From an uncultured Parasutterella sp. (GTDB lineage Bacteria > Pseudomonadota > Gammaproteobacteria > Burkholderiales > Burkholderiaceae_F), in assembly GCA_900766055.1 (NCBI GenBank), contig CAAFTZ010000131.1, forward strand, positions 1 to 18,638: a DNA stretch of 18,638 nt, written 5' to 3'. The notes beneath the pieces are model-generated. The model made no database searches and was not told the DNA's origin. It saw only the letters and a program-made list of their open reading frames with translations. Shown here one piece after another: positions 1 through 7,733 of the stretch (its first letter is position 1; the number at the start of each line of letters is the position of its first letter). The position numbers and the translations under genes were made by a program.

Positions 1-564
1 ACCAGAGGACAAGGTTCAGGCAATCCGGTTCCGGTGCTCTTAGAACTCACCGATTCTGCCGTCATGCCTAATCTTTACCGCTCAGGCATTAAACGCTGCT
101 TTGTAACCGCCAATGCAACCGGTGAATTAGCCAGTGAACGCGTGTTGATTCGTCTTGACCGCTTGTCTTGTATTGATGAAAACGGCGGAGCCGTTGATAA
201 GAAGATCCAAGGATATGTCTCCGGAGAAGACGGCAAAACGGGTCTTCGCGCCCGCTTAGTCACCAAGAGCGGACAAGCTATTGCTAATGCTCTTTTTACC
301 GGAACTCTTGCCGGCCTCGGGAAAGCCGTGTCTTTGGCTTCTGAGAATCAGACAACGTCTATTACGGGAACCGTTTCCACCACGGTGACCAATCCTTGGA
401 AAGCGGGATTCGGAGAAGGCGCAACGCACGCGATGGATCGAATCACTGATTATTACTTAAAGCTCGCCAGCGATATGTTCCCGGTCCTTGAAGTGGATTC
501 CGGACGAAATGTCGAGATTGTGATCTCAAACGGCATATCGATTGAACGAAATACCAAACCTTAA
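1..564 (+). CDS. traB: TraB, F-type T4SS core protein, C-terminal part (5' end outside window)
   Basis: The reading frame is already open at base 1 and runs to TAA at 562-564, so about 187 C-terminal residues are visible. A GTG at 34 is in frame but is internal, not the start. The visible part carries the conserved periplasmic TraB/TrbI (VirB10-like) region, with the stretch RVLIRLDRLSCIDENGG followed by GYVSGEDGKTGLRARLV and then a Gly/Ala-rich helix region. TraB proteins span the envelope and join the inner-membrane complex to the outer-membrane TraK-TraV ring. The gene sits where traB normally sits in F-type operons, just before dsbC, traV and traC. Its stop is followed 9 bases later by the next start. 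Family assignment is secure; full length cannot be judged. Confidence 0.93.
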   Translation, partial: TRGQGSGNPVPVLLELTDSAVMPNLYRSGIKRCFVTANATGELASERVLIRLDRLSCIDENGGAVDKKIQGYVSGEDGKTGLRARLVTKSGQAIANALFTGTLAGLGKAVSLASENQTTSITGTVSTTVTNPWKAGFGEGATHAMDRITDYYLKLASDMFPVLEVDSGRNVEIVISNGISIERNTKP

Positions 565-573
565 TTTACTGCC

Positions 574-1458
574 ATGTTTAAACCATCCTCTCTTTTAACT
601 GTCCTTATCTCTGTGGGCATTGCCGCGCCGATCTCGAGTTTGGCTTCCGGTGCGTGTGTCAATCCTGATTTCAAAGTCCAGAAAGCTGCGACCGTTAAGA
701 CAGCTACACCGCAGAAAACAGCCGCCTCTGACACTCCAGCCTCTAAAGAATCCAATCCGCCTTCTGTTCCTTTAATCGCCGGTCAAGCCGATGAATTGAA
801 AACCGCTGCTGATAACTTCAAGACGCGTTATCCAAAGACCAAAGTTCTTGCCTATCGTCTGACTCCTTTAGCAGGAATCTTTGAAGCCACGGTCAGCAAA
901 GAAGTGATCTACTTTGATAAGACAGCACGATTTGTGTTTTCGGGTCGTCTCTTGGATATGGATCGAGGAGAAGACTTAACCGATAAACGCCTTAAAGATC
1001 TGAGAAGGATTGCTTTTGATTCTTTACCGCTGGATAAAGCGGTAAAGACCGTATACGGAAACGGTAAGAGAAAGCTTGCGGTCTTTACCGATGTGGATTG
1101 TCCGTTCTCCCGCAAACTCGGAACCACACTTGAATCCCTCAAAGACGTGACGGTCTACACGTTCCTTTTCCCGCTGGAGTCCATTCATCCGGAAGCTCGA
1201 GGAAAGTCTGATGTGATCTGGTGCGCTAAAGATCCTTCTAAGGCTCTTTCCTCCTCGTTAAAAGGTGAACCGATGCTCAAAGCCATTGCCGACAATCCGG
1301 TTTGTCCATCTCCCGTTAACGATGTCCTTGCGTTAGCCAAACAGCACGGCATCGGCGGCACACCGACCTTGATCAATGAAGCCGGAGACCGAACAGCCGG
1401 CGCCCTTCCGCTCGACAAACTTGAGGCGTTTATCAACGCTCCTTTGCAAGGAAACTAA
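574..1458 (+). CDS. DsbC-like periplasmic thiol:disulfide protein with CxxS active site
   Basis: This 294-residue protein has a signal peptide (hydrophobic residues 6-25, ending SLASGA). A Pro/Thr/Ala-rich linker of about 35 residues follows, then a DsbC-type N-terminal dimerisation region (about 65-160) and a thioredoxin fold. The active site reads FTDVDCPFSRKL, with Cys176 but Ser179 where DsbC has the second Cys. The DsbC structural cysteine pair appears kept (Cys217 in IWCAKD, Cys244 in PVCPS), as does the cis-Pro loop GGTPTL (Pro264). DsbC homologues are common between traB and traC in F-type clusters and are thought to isomerise disulfides in cysteine-rich Tra proteins. CxxS would favour mixed-disulfide trapping or isomerisation over oxidation; this is inference. 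No Shine-Dalgarno precedes the ATG. The stop directly abuts the traV ATG. Confidence 0.88.
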   Translation: MFKPSSLLTVLISVGIAAPISSLASGACVNPDFKVQKAATVKTATPQKTAASDTPASKESNPPSVPLIAGQADELKTAADNFKTRYPKTKVLAYRLTPLAGIFEATVSKEVIYFDKTARFVFSGRLLDMDRGEDLTDKRLKDLRRIAFDSLPLDKAVKTVYGNGKRKLAVFTDVDCPFSRKLGTTLESLKDVTVYTFLFPLESIHPEARGKSDVIWCAKDPSKALSSSLKGEPMLKAIADNPVCPSPVNDVLALAKQHGIGGTPTLINEAGDRTAGALPLDKLEAFINAPLQGN

Positions 1459-2070
1459 ATGAAACGTCTCTCCTTAATCATCTCTGCAGTTTCTGCAGCG
1501 CTGATGCTTTCCGGATGCGGATCGCTGACGGGGTTTTCTAATGCGAAGACGGATTTTGCCTGTGCTGATCTTTCCGGCGGTCCGTCCTGCAGAAACATCT
1601 CTCAAGTTTATGAAGAAAACAATCCGACAACTCCGGTCGTCTTAGCGGCCTCAGAGGAAGAAGACTTTGTCCAGCCTTTCTTTGAGCCCAAGCAGACTTC
1701 AGGCAAACCGGAGGTGAAGGCTGAATCCGATTCAGTTTCTATCGAGCAAGTTGAAACGTCCGCTGTAGAACGAACTTCCGACTTTGTCACGATCGTGCCT
1801 GCACGTCCTTGGAGAAAGCCCGAAACTGTTCTTCGCGTGTGGCTCGCTCCTTTCCACGATAAGTTAGGCGACCTTCATGACCAGCGATATCTCTACGTTC
1901 GTTTAGAAAACGGCGGCTGGACAACCGACAGCGTCAATGAACTTGTCTCATCTTCTCGTTTGTCTAAACCTGTTTATCCGTTGTCGTCTGAACAGCCTCA
2001 GGATCCGAACGAAGCCAAACGAGAAAAACTCAAACAGCTTCCCGCTTTCGGCTTTACCGGCAAACCTTAA
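1459..2070 (+). CDS. traV: TraV, outer-membrane lipoprotein of the F-type T4SS core
   Basis: This 203-residue protein has a lipoprotein signal peptide. Residues 1-19 are basic then hydrophobic and end in the lipobox LSGC, so Cys20 is the lipidation site. Next comes SLTGFSNAKTDFACADLSGG with two further cysteines nearby, the TraV cysteine signature, then an acidic low-complexity linker. A C-terminal block contains VLRVWLAPFHDKLGDLHDQ, which is typical of TraV. TraV anchors the core complex in the outer membrane with TraK and TraB. The start is well supported by AAGGA six bases upstream of the ATG, overlapping the end of the DsbC-like gene. The protein is longer than F-plasmid TraV, mainly through the linker. 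Confidence 0.92.
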   Translation: MKRLSLIISAVSAALMLSGCGSLTGFSNAKTDFACADLSGGPSCRNISQVYEENNPTTPVVLAASEEEDFVQPFFEPKQTSGKPEVKAESDSVSIEQVETSAVERTSDFVTIVPARPWRKPETVLRVWLAPFHDKLGDLHDQRYLYVRLENGGWTTDSVNELVSSSRLSKPVYPLSSEQPQDPNEAKREKLKQLPAFGFTGKP

Positions 2071-2103
2071 CCCGTCCTTCCTTTAATCGTCCTTTTCTTT
2101 CTC

Positions 2104-4815
2104 ATGAAGCTCAAAAACTTCCTGTCTTCTGCGGCCTCTCTGTTTGCCTTTCAAGACTTAAAACCGAACTTTAAGGCGCATCCGGGTTCTACCCCGACGC
2201 GCCGCAAAGCGCCTCTGCGCATTGACCGCTTTGCCGACGAACTGCCCTATGCGCAGTTTGAAGAAAGCGACAAGCTCTGTGCGATTGCCGCTCCGGACGG
2301 ATCATTTGAAGGATTGGGTTTTGTGATTGAGGTAACACCTCAGACGGGAACCTCATTGAATATGGCAAAGAGCCTTGAGCACATGATCGGATCAATCCTT
2401 CCGGACGGAACCGGTGTTCAGGTAAGTCTTTTCGGATCGCCGTTTATTGAACCTTTGGTTGAACTTGTCCGAAGCCAAACCCTACGTCCGACACCGGAAG
2501 ATACGTCGGCACGCGCCGAACAGAAGGACTTGCTGTCCGCGATGACGCAAGCCAAGGCAAAGTTTCTCTCTCGCTCTGCCACTCAGGCGCCGCATCCCGC
2601 ACTTCCGATTCTCGGCCGAAACCTACGCTGCTGGATTTCCGTGGTCATCCCTTCTAAAGATCCTTTTGCTTCTGAAACCAGAGACAATGCTCTTTTGGTT
2701 CGCAAGGTCATGGTTTCAACCTTGAACCAATGGCATTTCGCACCCTTTGTCTGGGATGAACGGATTTTGGTTCATACCGTGTCTCTCATTCTTAATCCTC
2801 AGCTTTTTGTAAACGGGGCTTGGTCGTTTTCCGAAGTGGATACGGCTCGGGAACCTCGTGCCCAGATGGTTTCTCACGAAACCACCATTTCCGTGGAAGA
2901 AGACGGCATTGTCTTTCGTTCGGCCAATCATCTTTTAACTGTCAAAGCAGTGAGCCTCTCGCCGCACGGTTATCCGCAAAGTTTCTCGCTGGATAAGATG
3001 GCTCGAGCAGCCGGAGATGTGGAAGGTTCTTTAGGTTTCTCCAGCCCCTTCCTCATTACGACGTACCTCTCTAAAACGTCTTATGAGAAAGGTAAAAGCT
3101 ACGCTCAACTTAAAAGCGCTCGGGCCGAACAAATGTCTGCCACGGAAATTGCCCGCTTTATTCCGACGCTCCAGGAAGAAGCCAGAGACTGGAGAGCGGC
3201 TGTTCAGTCTTTTGAGCACGGAGAAGGTTTAGTTCAGCTCTCCCACCAAGTCATGATCTTCCCGACAACAGAGAACGTCACGCATGAAGTCCAAACCGCG
3301 ATAGGAATATTCAAGAAGATGTCGATTGAACTCATGCAGGATCACTTAATGCATCTTCAAGGCTTAATGGCTTCTTTGCCGATGACCGGAGGTCCACTTC
3401 TGGCCCATGACGTGAAGCTCGCCAAACGTTCTTCAACAAAGACGAGTGCCAACGCCGCCAATACAATGCCTTTGCTCGGTGACTGGAAAGGCTCGGGCAA
3501 CCGAGCCGGACATCTGCTGCCGACACCGATTCTTTCGTTGTTCTCACGCAGAGGTCAGATCACCCACATAGATCCTTTCGCTAATCCTCACGGCAACTAC
3601 AACGGCATCGTGACCGGATCTTCCGGATCCGGCAAATCCGTGATGCTGAACTCTTTGGCTTTGGGAACCCTTTGTTCCAACGGACGAGTTTGGGTCATCG
3701 ATATCGGCCGAAGCTACGAAAAACTCTGCCACTGCGTCAACGGCCAATGGATAGAACTCTCGGATACACCGCGTCCCGACGGCAAGATCGATTGCCTTAA
3801 TCCTCTGTCAGTCACTAAGAACATCGAAGCGGATATGGACTTAGTCTTGCCTTTAATTGCTCAGATGGCTTCTTCGAATGAACAGCTTGATGACTTAATG
3901 CTCTCGCATCTTCAGATCCATATTCGTCATATTTGGTATGAAGCCAAAGCGCTAAACAAAGTTCCGACGATTACCGACCTAACTCTATCCTTGCTGCATA
4001 ACGGACGCTTAGGAGGCGCTCATCCTCGTCTTAATGATCCTGAATGGGAAGCCTACTACGCTTCTTTATCCACAGAAGAGCAAAAAACACTGGACGATCC
4101 TCGACTTGTCGACCTCGGCGTCAAACTGATGCCCTACGCACAAGGGGGTGCTTATGCTTCCTTCTTTGAAGGCGAAGCCAACATCGACTTTGACAATCAT
4201 TTCATTGTGCTTGAGCTGGAACAGCTCAACACAAAGAAATCTCTTCAAGCCGTCGTCTTAATGCTCCTGATGTATCTCATTGACGTTGAGATGCGCAGAG
4301 GCGAACGCTCTCAGCCTAAGCTTGTCATCATTGACGAAGCCTGGGACTTAATGGTCCGAGGTCATTCCTCTAAATTCATTGAAGCAGGATACCGCCGCGC
4401 CCGTAAATTGAACGGTGCTTTCTTTACCGGAACGCAAGGTCCGGGAGACTATTGGAAGAGTTCTGCGGCTAAAGCGGCGTTAGACAACGCCGACTGTAAG
4501 TTCATCATGAAGCTCAAAGAATCCGTCTTGAGCGAATGCGAAAAAGAATCCCAGCTCGGTTTAGACGACTACGAACTTCAGCAGCTCCGTTCTCTTAAAG
4601 GTCTGAGAGACGTTTATTCCGAAGTGCTGGTCAAAATCGGAGACGCTCCGACTTCTGTTAATCGTCTGATCCTCGATCCGTTTTCTCTTTTGGTCATGAG
4701 TACGCATCCTAAGGACATCAGCGACATTAATCGCTTCCGCAAGGAAGGATTGTCCATGAGAAAAGCCATTGAAGCCGTTCTTTTAGAACGAGGCCAAGGC
4801 GAGTTCATACCTTAA
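2104..4815 (+). CDS. traC: TraC, F-type T4SS assembly ATPase (VirB4 family)
   Basis: This 903-residue cytoplasmic ATPase drives pilus assembly at the inner membrane. The N-terminal TraC_F domain covers roughly residues 30-450. The C-terminal AAA ATPase domain has Walker A GSSGSGKS at 505-512 and Walker B LVIIDEAWDLM at about 740-750 (Asp744, Glu745), then a TGTQGPGDYWKS segment characteristic of TraC/VirB4. Length agrees with F TraC (about 875). The gene lies 33 bases after traV in the same frame, separated by one TAA and 11 hydrophobic sense codons with no start codon. The leader is purely pyrimidine-rich with no Shine-Dalgarno. Assignment is secure; the exact start is less so, but no better in-frame start exists upstream. 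Confidence 0.97.
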   Translation: MKLKNFLSSAASLFAFQDLKPNFKAHPGSTPTRRKAPLRIDRFADELPYAQFEESDKLCAIAAPDGSFEGLGFVIEVTPQTGTSLNMAKSLEHMIGSILPDGTGVQVSLFGSPFIEPLVELVRSQTLRPTPEDTSARAEQKDLLSAMTQAKAKFLSRSATQAPHPALPILGRNLRCWISVVIPSKDPFASETRDNALLVRKVMVSTLNQWHFAPFVWDERILVHTVSLILNPQLFVNGAWSFSEVDTAREPRAQMVSHETTISVEEDGIVFRSANHLLTVKAVSLSPHGYPQSFSLDKMARAAGDVEGSLGFSSPFLITTYLSKTSYEKGKSYAQLKSARAEQMSATEIARFIPTLQEEARDWRAAVQSFEHGEGLVQLSHQVMIFPTTENVTHEVQTAIGIFKKMSIELMQDHLMHLQGLMASLPMTGGPLLAHDVKLAKRSSTKTSANAANTMPLLGDWKGSGNRAGHLLPTPILSLFSRRGQITHIDPFANPHGNYNGIVTGSSGSGKSVMLNSLALGTLCSNGRVWVIDIGRSYEKLCHCVNGQWIELSDTPRPDGKIDCLNPLSVTKNIEADMDLVLPLIAQMASSNEQLDDLMLSHLQIHIRHIWYEAKALNKVPTITDLTLSLLHNGRLGGAHPRLNDPEWEAYYASLSTEEQKTLDDPRLVDLGVKLMPYAQGGAYASFFEGEANIDFDNHFIVLELEQLNTKKSLQAVVLMLLMYLIDVEMRRGERSQPKLVIIDEAWDLMVRGHSSKFIEAGYRRARKLNGAFFTGTQGPGDYWKSSAAKAALDNADCKFIMKLKESVLSECEKESQLGLDDYELQQLRSLKGLRDVYSEVLVKIGDAPTSVNRLILDPFSLLVMSTHPKDISDINRFRKEGLSMRKAIEAVLLERGQGEFIP

Positions 4816-4876
4816 TCCTCCTTGTCTTTCATGCTCCGTCTGCTTCAAGAATTCAATCCTATTTTCCGTTAATCCT

Positions 4877-5290
4877 ATGAAAATCTCTTTCCTTTCCGTA
4901 ACCATCGCAGCGTCTATCAGCGTGGGATTGGGCTTCAGCGCTTTTCAAGCCAAAAACCGAATCTCCGACTTTCTTAATCGTCCTCGGTTTGCCGTTGTCA
5001 ATCTCAACTCTGTTGTTAAAGCCAATGAAGTTCGTGTTGTCTCTCAAGGCAAACGCGGAGAAGGAATCATGGCAGAAGCCGAACGCTTCTCTAAAAGACT
5101 CAAAGAAGAGCTTGCTCTGATAGAAAACGAATGCGACTGCGTTCTTCTGGTTTCTTCTGCAGTCATTTCTAACGCAAAGCTGCCTGACTACACGGCTCAT
5201 CTTTCCGCCAAGCTCGGTCTTTCTGCTGAGCAGCAAAGCAATCAGCTTCAACAGATCGAAGCTCGCCTAAACAGCGGAGTCAAACGATGA
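4877..5290 (+). CDS. trbI: TrbI-like F-type conjugative transfer protein
   Basis: This 137-residue protein has one N-terminal membrane segment (about residues 5-22), then the pattern of the F-type TrbI family. A strand reads FAVVNLNSVVKANE, a charged helix covers 65-85, and a hydrophobic strand CVLLVSSAVISNAKLPDYT follows (about 98-116), then a C-terminal helix. F-plasmid TrbI is an inner-membrane protein that affects pilus retraction. The position between traC and a S26 signal peptidase is standard. The stop overlaps the next start as ATGA (5287-5290), indicating coupling. No Shine-Dalgarno precedes this ATG; the 61-base gap from traC holds only TTAATCCT-type pyrimidine-rich sequence. Confidence 0.85.
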   Translation: MKISFLSVTIAASISVGLGFSAFQAKNRISDFLNRPRFAVVNLNSVVKANEVRVVSQGKRGEGIMAEAERFSKRLKEELALIENECDCVLLVSSAVISNAKLPDYTAHLSAKLGLSAEQQSNQLQQIEARLNSGVKR

Positions 5291-5802
5291 GCCGCATGAA
5301 AGCCCACCCTAGAGTCTTTTGGCATCGCCTAAAAGACCATGTCCGTCGTTTCGGCTGGATATGGCTTGCCGTCTTCTTAATCCTCAGTCTCGTTAATCAT
5401 CGCTGGCATCTGGCCTTAAACCGCTCTCATTCTCTGCCTTTCAAGCTCTTTATCATTGAACGAGGACAAAAGGACGTCAAAGTTGGAGACTACGTAGCCT
5501 TTGAACCGAAAGCTTCCGCTGTCGGCGGTTACCGTCTGACCTTTATCAAAGAAGTGGTTTGCGGACCGGGCCAAACGCTGACTCGGGTAAACCGTACTTT
5601 CTACTGCGACGGTAAAGAAATCACTACTGCTAAAGAACGCGCTTTAAACGGCAATCCTTTAGAAGCCACTAAACCTCAGGTTTTAGGTGAAGACCAATAC
5701 TTTGTGCGCGGAACACACAAAGATTCTTACGACAGCCGTTATGAAGCTTTCGGCTTAATTGATCGCTGCCGCTTCAGCGGCCGAGCTCATCCTCTCTTTT
5801 AA
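5287..5802 (+). CDS. TraF-type S26 family signal peptidase (conjugative transfer)
   Basis: This 171-residue serine peptidase has one N-terminal membrane segment (about 23-38) and the S26 catalytic set. The nucleophile is Ser49 in NRSHSLPFKLF, in the SLP-type box of RP4 TraF-like peptidases. The general base is Lys88 in TFIKEVVCGPGQ. The late box HKDSYDSRYEAFG (about 144-156) matches the conserved SDSR..G region. The family cleaves signal or leader peptides; RP4 TraF processes and cyclises pilin. Here the substrate is probably the pilin encoded upstream of the window, or another exported Tra protein (inference). GGAG lies seven bases before the ATG. It overlaps trbI by 4 bases and traW by 1. 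It should not be confused with F-type traF at 11849. Confidence 0.9.
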   Translation: MSRMKAHPRVFWHRLKDHVRRFGWIWLAVFLILSLVNHRWHLALNRSHSLPFKLFIIERGQKDVKVGDYVAFEPKASAVGGYRLTFIKEVVCGPGQTLTRVNRTFYCDGKEITTAKERALNGNPLEATKPQVLGEDQYFVRGTHKDSYDSRYEAFGLIDRCRFSGRAHPLF

Positions 5803-6536
5803 TGATCAAAGACCGAATGAACTTAACCCGTCTTCTTTTGTCCGCCTGCGCTATCGCTTCTTCCGTCGTGTGCATTTCTGCTTATAGCGCTGCTTCAAGC
5901 GAACCTTCCGTAACTTTCACTGTGCCAAAGACGTGTTCTAAAGAAACTGTGTCTAAACCGAAGGTCGAAATCCTCGGACCGCTCGGTCCGCTGCACGATA
6001 TCGCTGAACCCGACATTCTCGAAGCCTTTAAATCTCGTGTCGGCGCAATGAAAGCTTCCGGAGAATACGACCTCCGTTTTAATCAAAACAAAGACCGCAT
6101 TGCCAAGGAGCTTGAACGTCCTACACCGATCGCAGGATTAAAGAAGGCAACAGATCTGCGTGTCTGGGAATTGTCGGCTTCCGTTCCGGAAGCTCTCCCT
6201 GACTCTCTTCTTCGTCAGGCTCAGTCGGTCCCGATGCCGCATCTATCTCGTTCGCTGTTGATTATTGACGGGACGGATGCCGAGTCTCTAAATGTGGCTC
6301 AGAAGCTCTTTGAGTCCCAGAAAGATATGCGGGTGGTCCTTGTAAACGGCGCTCCGGCAGAAGTTTCAGAAAAGCTCAATCGCCGTGTGTTCTTTGATCA
6401 AGGCGGAGCGCTCGTTCGCGTCTTCGGAATCGAAGCCGTTCCCGCCCTTCTCTTTAATGGTCCGGAAGGTCCGACCGGCGCCGAATTTGTACCTGACCAA
6501 TTATCCGAACTCCTTTCTCTGATGCCCCAGCCATGA
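5802..6536 (+). CDS. traW: TraW, periplasmic F-pilus assembly protein
   Basis: This 244-residue protein has a signal peptide and the TraW signature: LGPLGPLHDIAEPDILEAF (about 52-70), an amphipathic region around LERPTPIAGLKKATDLRVW, and a C-terminal thioredoxin-like domain containing SRSLLIIDG and RRVFFDQGGALVRVFGIEAVPALL (about 204-227). TraW works with TraU and TrbC in pilus extension. The ATG at 5802 overlaps the previous stop (TAATG). An in-frame ATG at 5817 gives a more conventional signal peptide starting MNLTRLLL and could be the true start; neither has a clear Shine-Dalgarno. The stop overlaps traU by 4 bases (ATGA). Confidence 0.93.
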   Translation: MIKDRMNLTRLLLSACAIASSVVCISAYSAASSEPSVTFTVPKTCSKETVSKPKVEILGPLGPLHDIAEPDILEAFKSRVGAMKASGEYDLRFNQNKDRIAKELERPTPIAGLKKATDLRVWELSASVPEALPDSLLRQAQSVPMPHLSRSLLIIDGTDAESLNVAQKLFESQKDMRVVLVNGAPAEVSEKLNRRVFFDQGGALVRVFGIEAVPALLFNGPEGPTGAEFVPDQLSELLSLMPQP

Positions 6537-7549
6537 AACGCTCCCTCTTAATGTTCCTTTTGTCCTTCTGTTTTGCAGCTTCCGCTTCTGCCGGAAACTG
6601 CAAAGGCCGAGTCATCAATCCGATCACGGATGTCTGCTGGAGCTGTGTTTTTCCGATCAAGCTCGGAGGCGTCGCGCTTTCTTCCGGGAAAAACGCCGAT
6701 CCGGAAACTGATGCCAATCGTCTTTGTCTCTGCGCCTCCGGCGCCAATATCACTGTCGGCCTTAATATGTCCTTTTGGGAACCGTTAAGAACCGCTGAAG
6801 TCGTCCGCACGCCATATTGCTTCCCCTCACTCGGCGGTATGGAATTAAACGTCGGCATAAGAGCGCCCGCTCATGGCCGTACCCCCAATAAATCGACTTC
6901 TGCTCAGCGTTCTTCCTTTTATCAGGTGCATTGGTACTTCACGCCCTGGCTTTTTATCCTTGAAGTTCTCCTCGACACTAAATGTCTGGAACAGTCCGCA
7001 TGGGATTTAGCCTATATGACAGAGCTCGATCCGCTTTGGGACGATTCGGTCACCACCTTCTTTTTAAATCCCGATGCTTCGCTCTTTGCTAATCCGGCCG
7101 CTGCCGCAGCCTGCGCGGCCGACTGCGTGGCGGCAACCTCTTCACTGCCGGTGTCTGAACTTTATTGGTGCGCCGGCTGTCACGGCGGAATCTTCCCTTT
7201 AACCGGTTGGGTCGGATCTCACGTTCACTTTCCGCAAGCGTCTTCTCTGCTTGTCGCTCGCTTCACGATGAAGCTCCATCGTTCCGGCCTTCAATGGGCA
7301 GCCTACGGAGAAAAAGGCCAGTGTGGTCCTTACCTCGAACCGATCATGGATAAACGAGTCTATCGAACGCAAATGATGTATCCGTCACGCACCACCAGTA
7401 AACGAGACGGAAGGTGCTGTTACCCGATGGGCGCTTCGACTTCCCTTTGGCATTCCGGCAAAACCTGGGCCTCCGGAGGAGAAGACGCGGCTTATCTCAT
7501 CTACCGCAAAAGAGACTGCTGCCAAGGCGCAGGAATACAGCCGAGTTGA
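6533..7549 (+). CDS. traU: TraU, periplasmic F-type mating-pair/pilus assembly protein
   Basis: This 338-residue secreted protein has a signal peptide (residues 1-20, cleaving after ASA) and the very conserved TraU opening CKGRVINPITDVCWSCVFPI. It is rich in Cys and Trp, with pairs such as CLCAS, CWSC, CAGC and RDCC near the C terminus, consistent with many disulfides. Length matches F TraU (330). TraU is required mainly for DNA transfer and helps pilus assembly with TraW and TrbC. The start overlaps the traW stop (ATGA) and has no Shine-Dalgarno, so coupling is likely. The TGA at 7547-7549 is followed directly by the inverted-repeat array. Confidence 0.96.
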   Translation: MKRSLLMFLLSFCFAASASAGNCKGRVINPITDVCWSCVFPIKLGGVALSSGKNADPETDANRLCLCASGANITVGLNMSFWEPLRTAEVVRTPYCFPSLGGMELNVGIRAPAHGRTPNKSTSAQRSSFYQVHWYFTPWLFILEVLLDTKCLEQSAWDLAYMTELDPLWDDSVTTFFLNPDASLFANPAAAAACAADCVAATSSLPVSELYWCAGCHGGIFPLTGWVGSHVHFPQASSLLVARFTMKLHRSGLQWAAYGEKGQCGPYLEPIMDKRVYRTQMMYPSRTTSKRDGRCCYPMGASTSLWHSGKTWASGGEDAAYLIYRKRDCCQGAGIQPS

Positions 7550-7733
7550 TTTTGAAATATGCACACTCCTTCAAAAATGACTTTTGAAATACTCATACTA
7601 ATTCAAAATGGCTTTTGAAAAACGCTGACTTTTTCAAATCCTAATGCTCCTTCAACCGGGCACGAATAAAACTTTTTGAATTAATCACACTTATTCAAAA
7701 ATCTCTTTATGAATAAATCATACTTTTTCAAAT
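7550..7733 (+). repeat. Array of 27-bp inverted repeats, TTTTGAA-N13-TTCAAAA, filling the traU-trbC gap
   Basis: Five units with identical geometry (7-bp arm, 13-bp spacer, 7-bp arm) lie at 7550-7576, 7582-7608, 7613-7639, 7674-7700 and 7707-7733. The first, second and fourth have perfect arms TTTTGAA and TTCAAAA; the others differ by one base in one or both arms. Start-to-start steps are 32, 31, 61 and 33 bp, near multiples of three helical turns. The 13-bp spacers share a non-palindromic core close to CAYACT: C at spacer position 6 and ACT at 9-11 in all five. A degenerate overlapping unit is at 7631-7657. Read another way, neighbouring arms form hairpins with 4-6 nt loops, for example 7570-7588 and 7602-7619. 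The array starts right after the traU stop and its last unit covers the trbC ATG at 7709. It looks like an operator or nucleoprotein assembly site; no regulator is identified. Confidence 0.85.

Noticed and set aside
2716..2931. Minus-strand ORFs inside traC
   Set aside because: They are short antisense shadows of a well-conserved gene with no ribosome binding sites or recognisable domains.
4831..4872. Thirteen-codon mini-ORF between traC and trbI
   Set aside because: It has an ATG and stop but no ribosome binding site and no recognisable sequence; short frames like this arise by chance.
4859..5251. 130-codon minus-strand ORF opposite trbI
   Set aside because: It is a shadow of trbI on the coding strand, with no family-like sequence and no upstream signals.
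7550..7733. Possible CRISPR array
   Set aside because: The repeated parts are only 7-bp arms, the 13-bp intervals share a common core rather than being unique spacers, and there are no cas genes.
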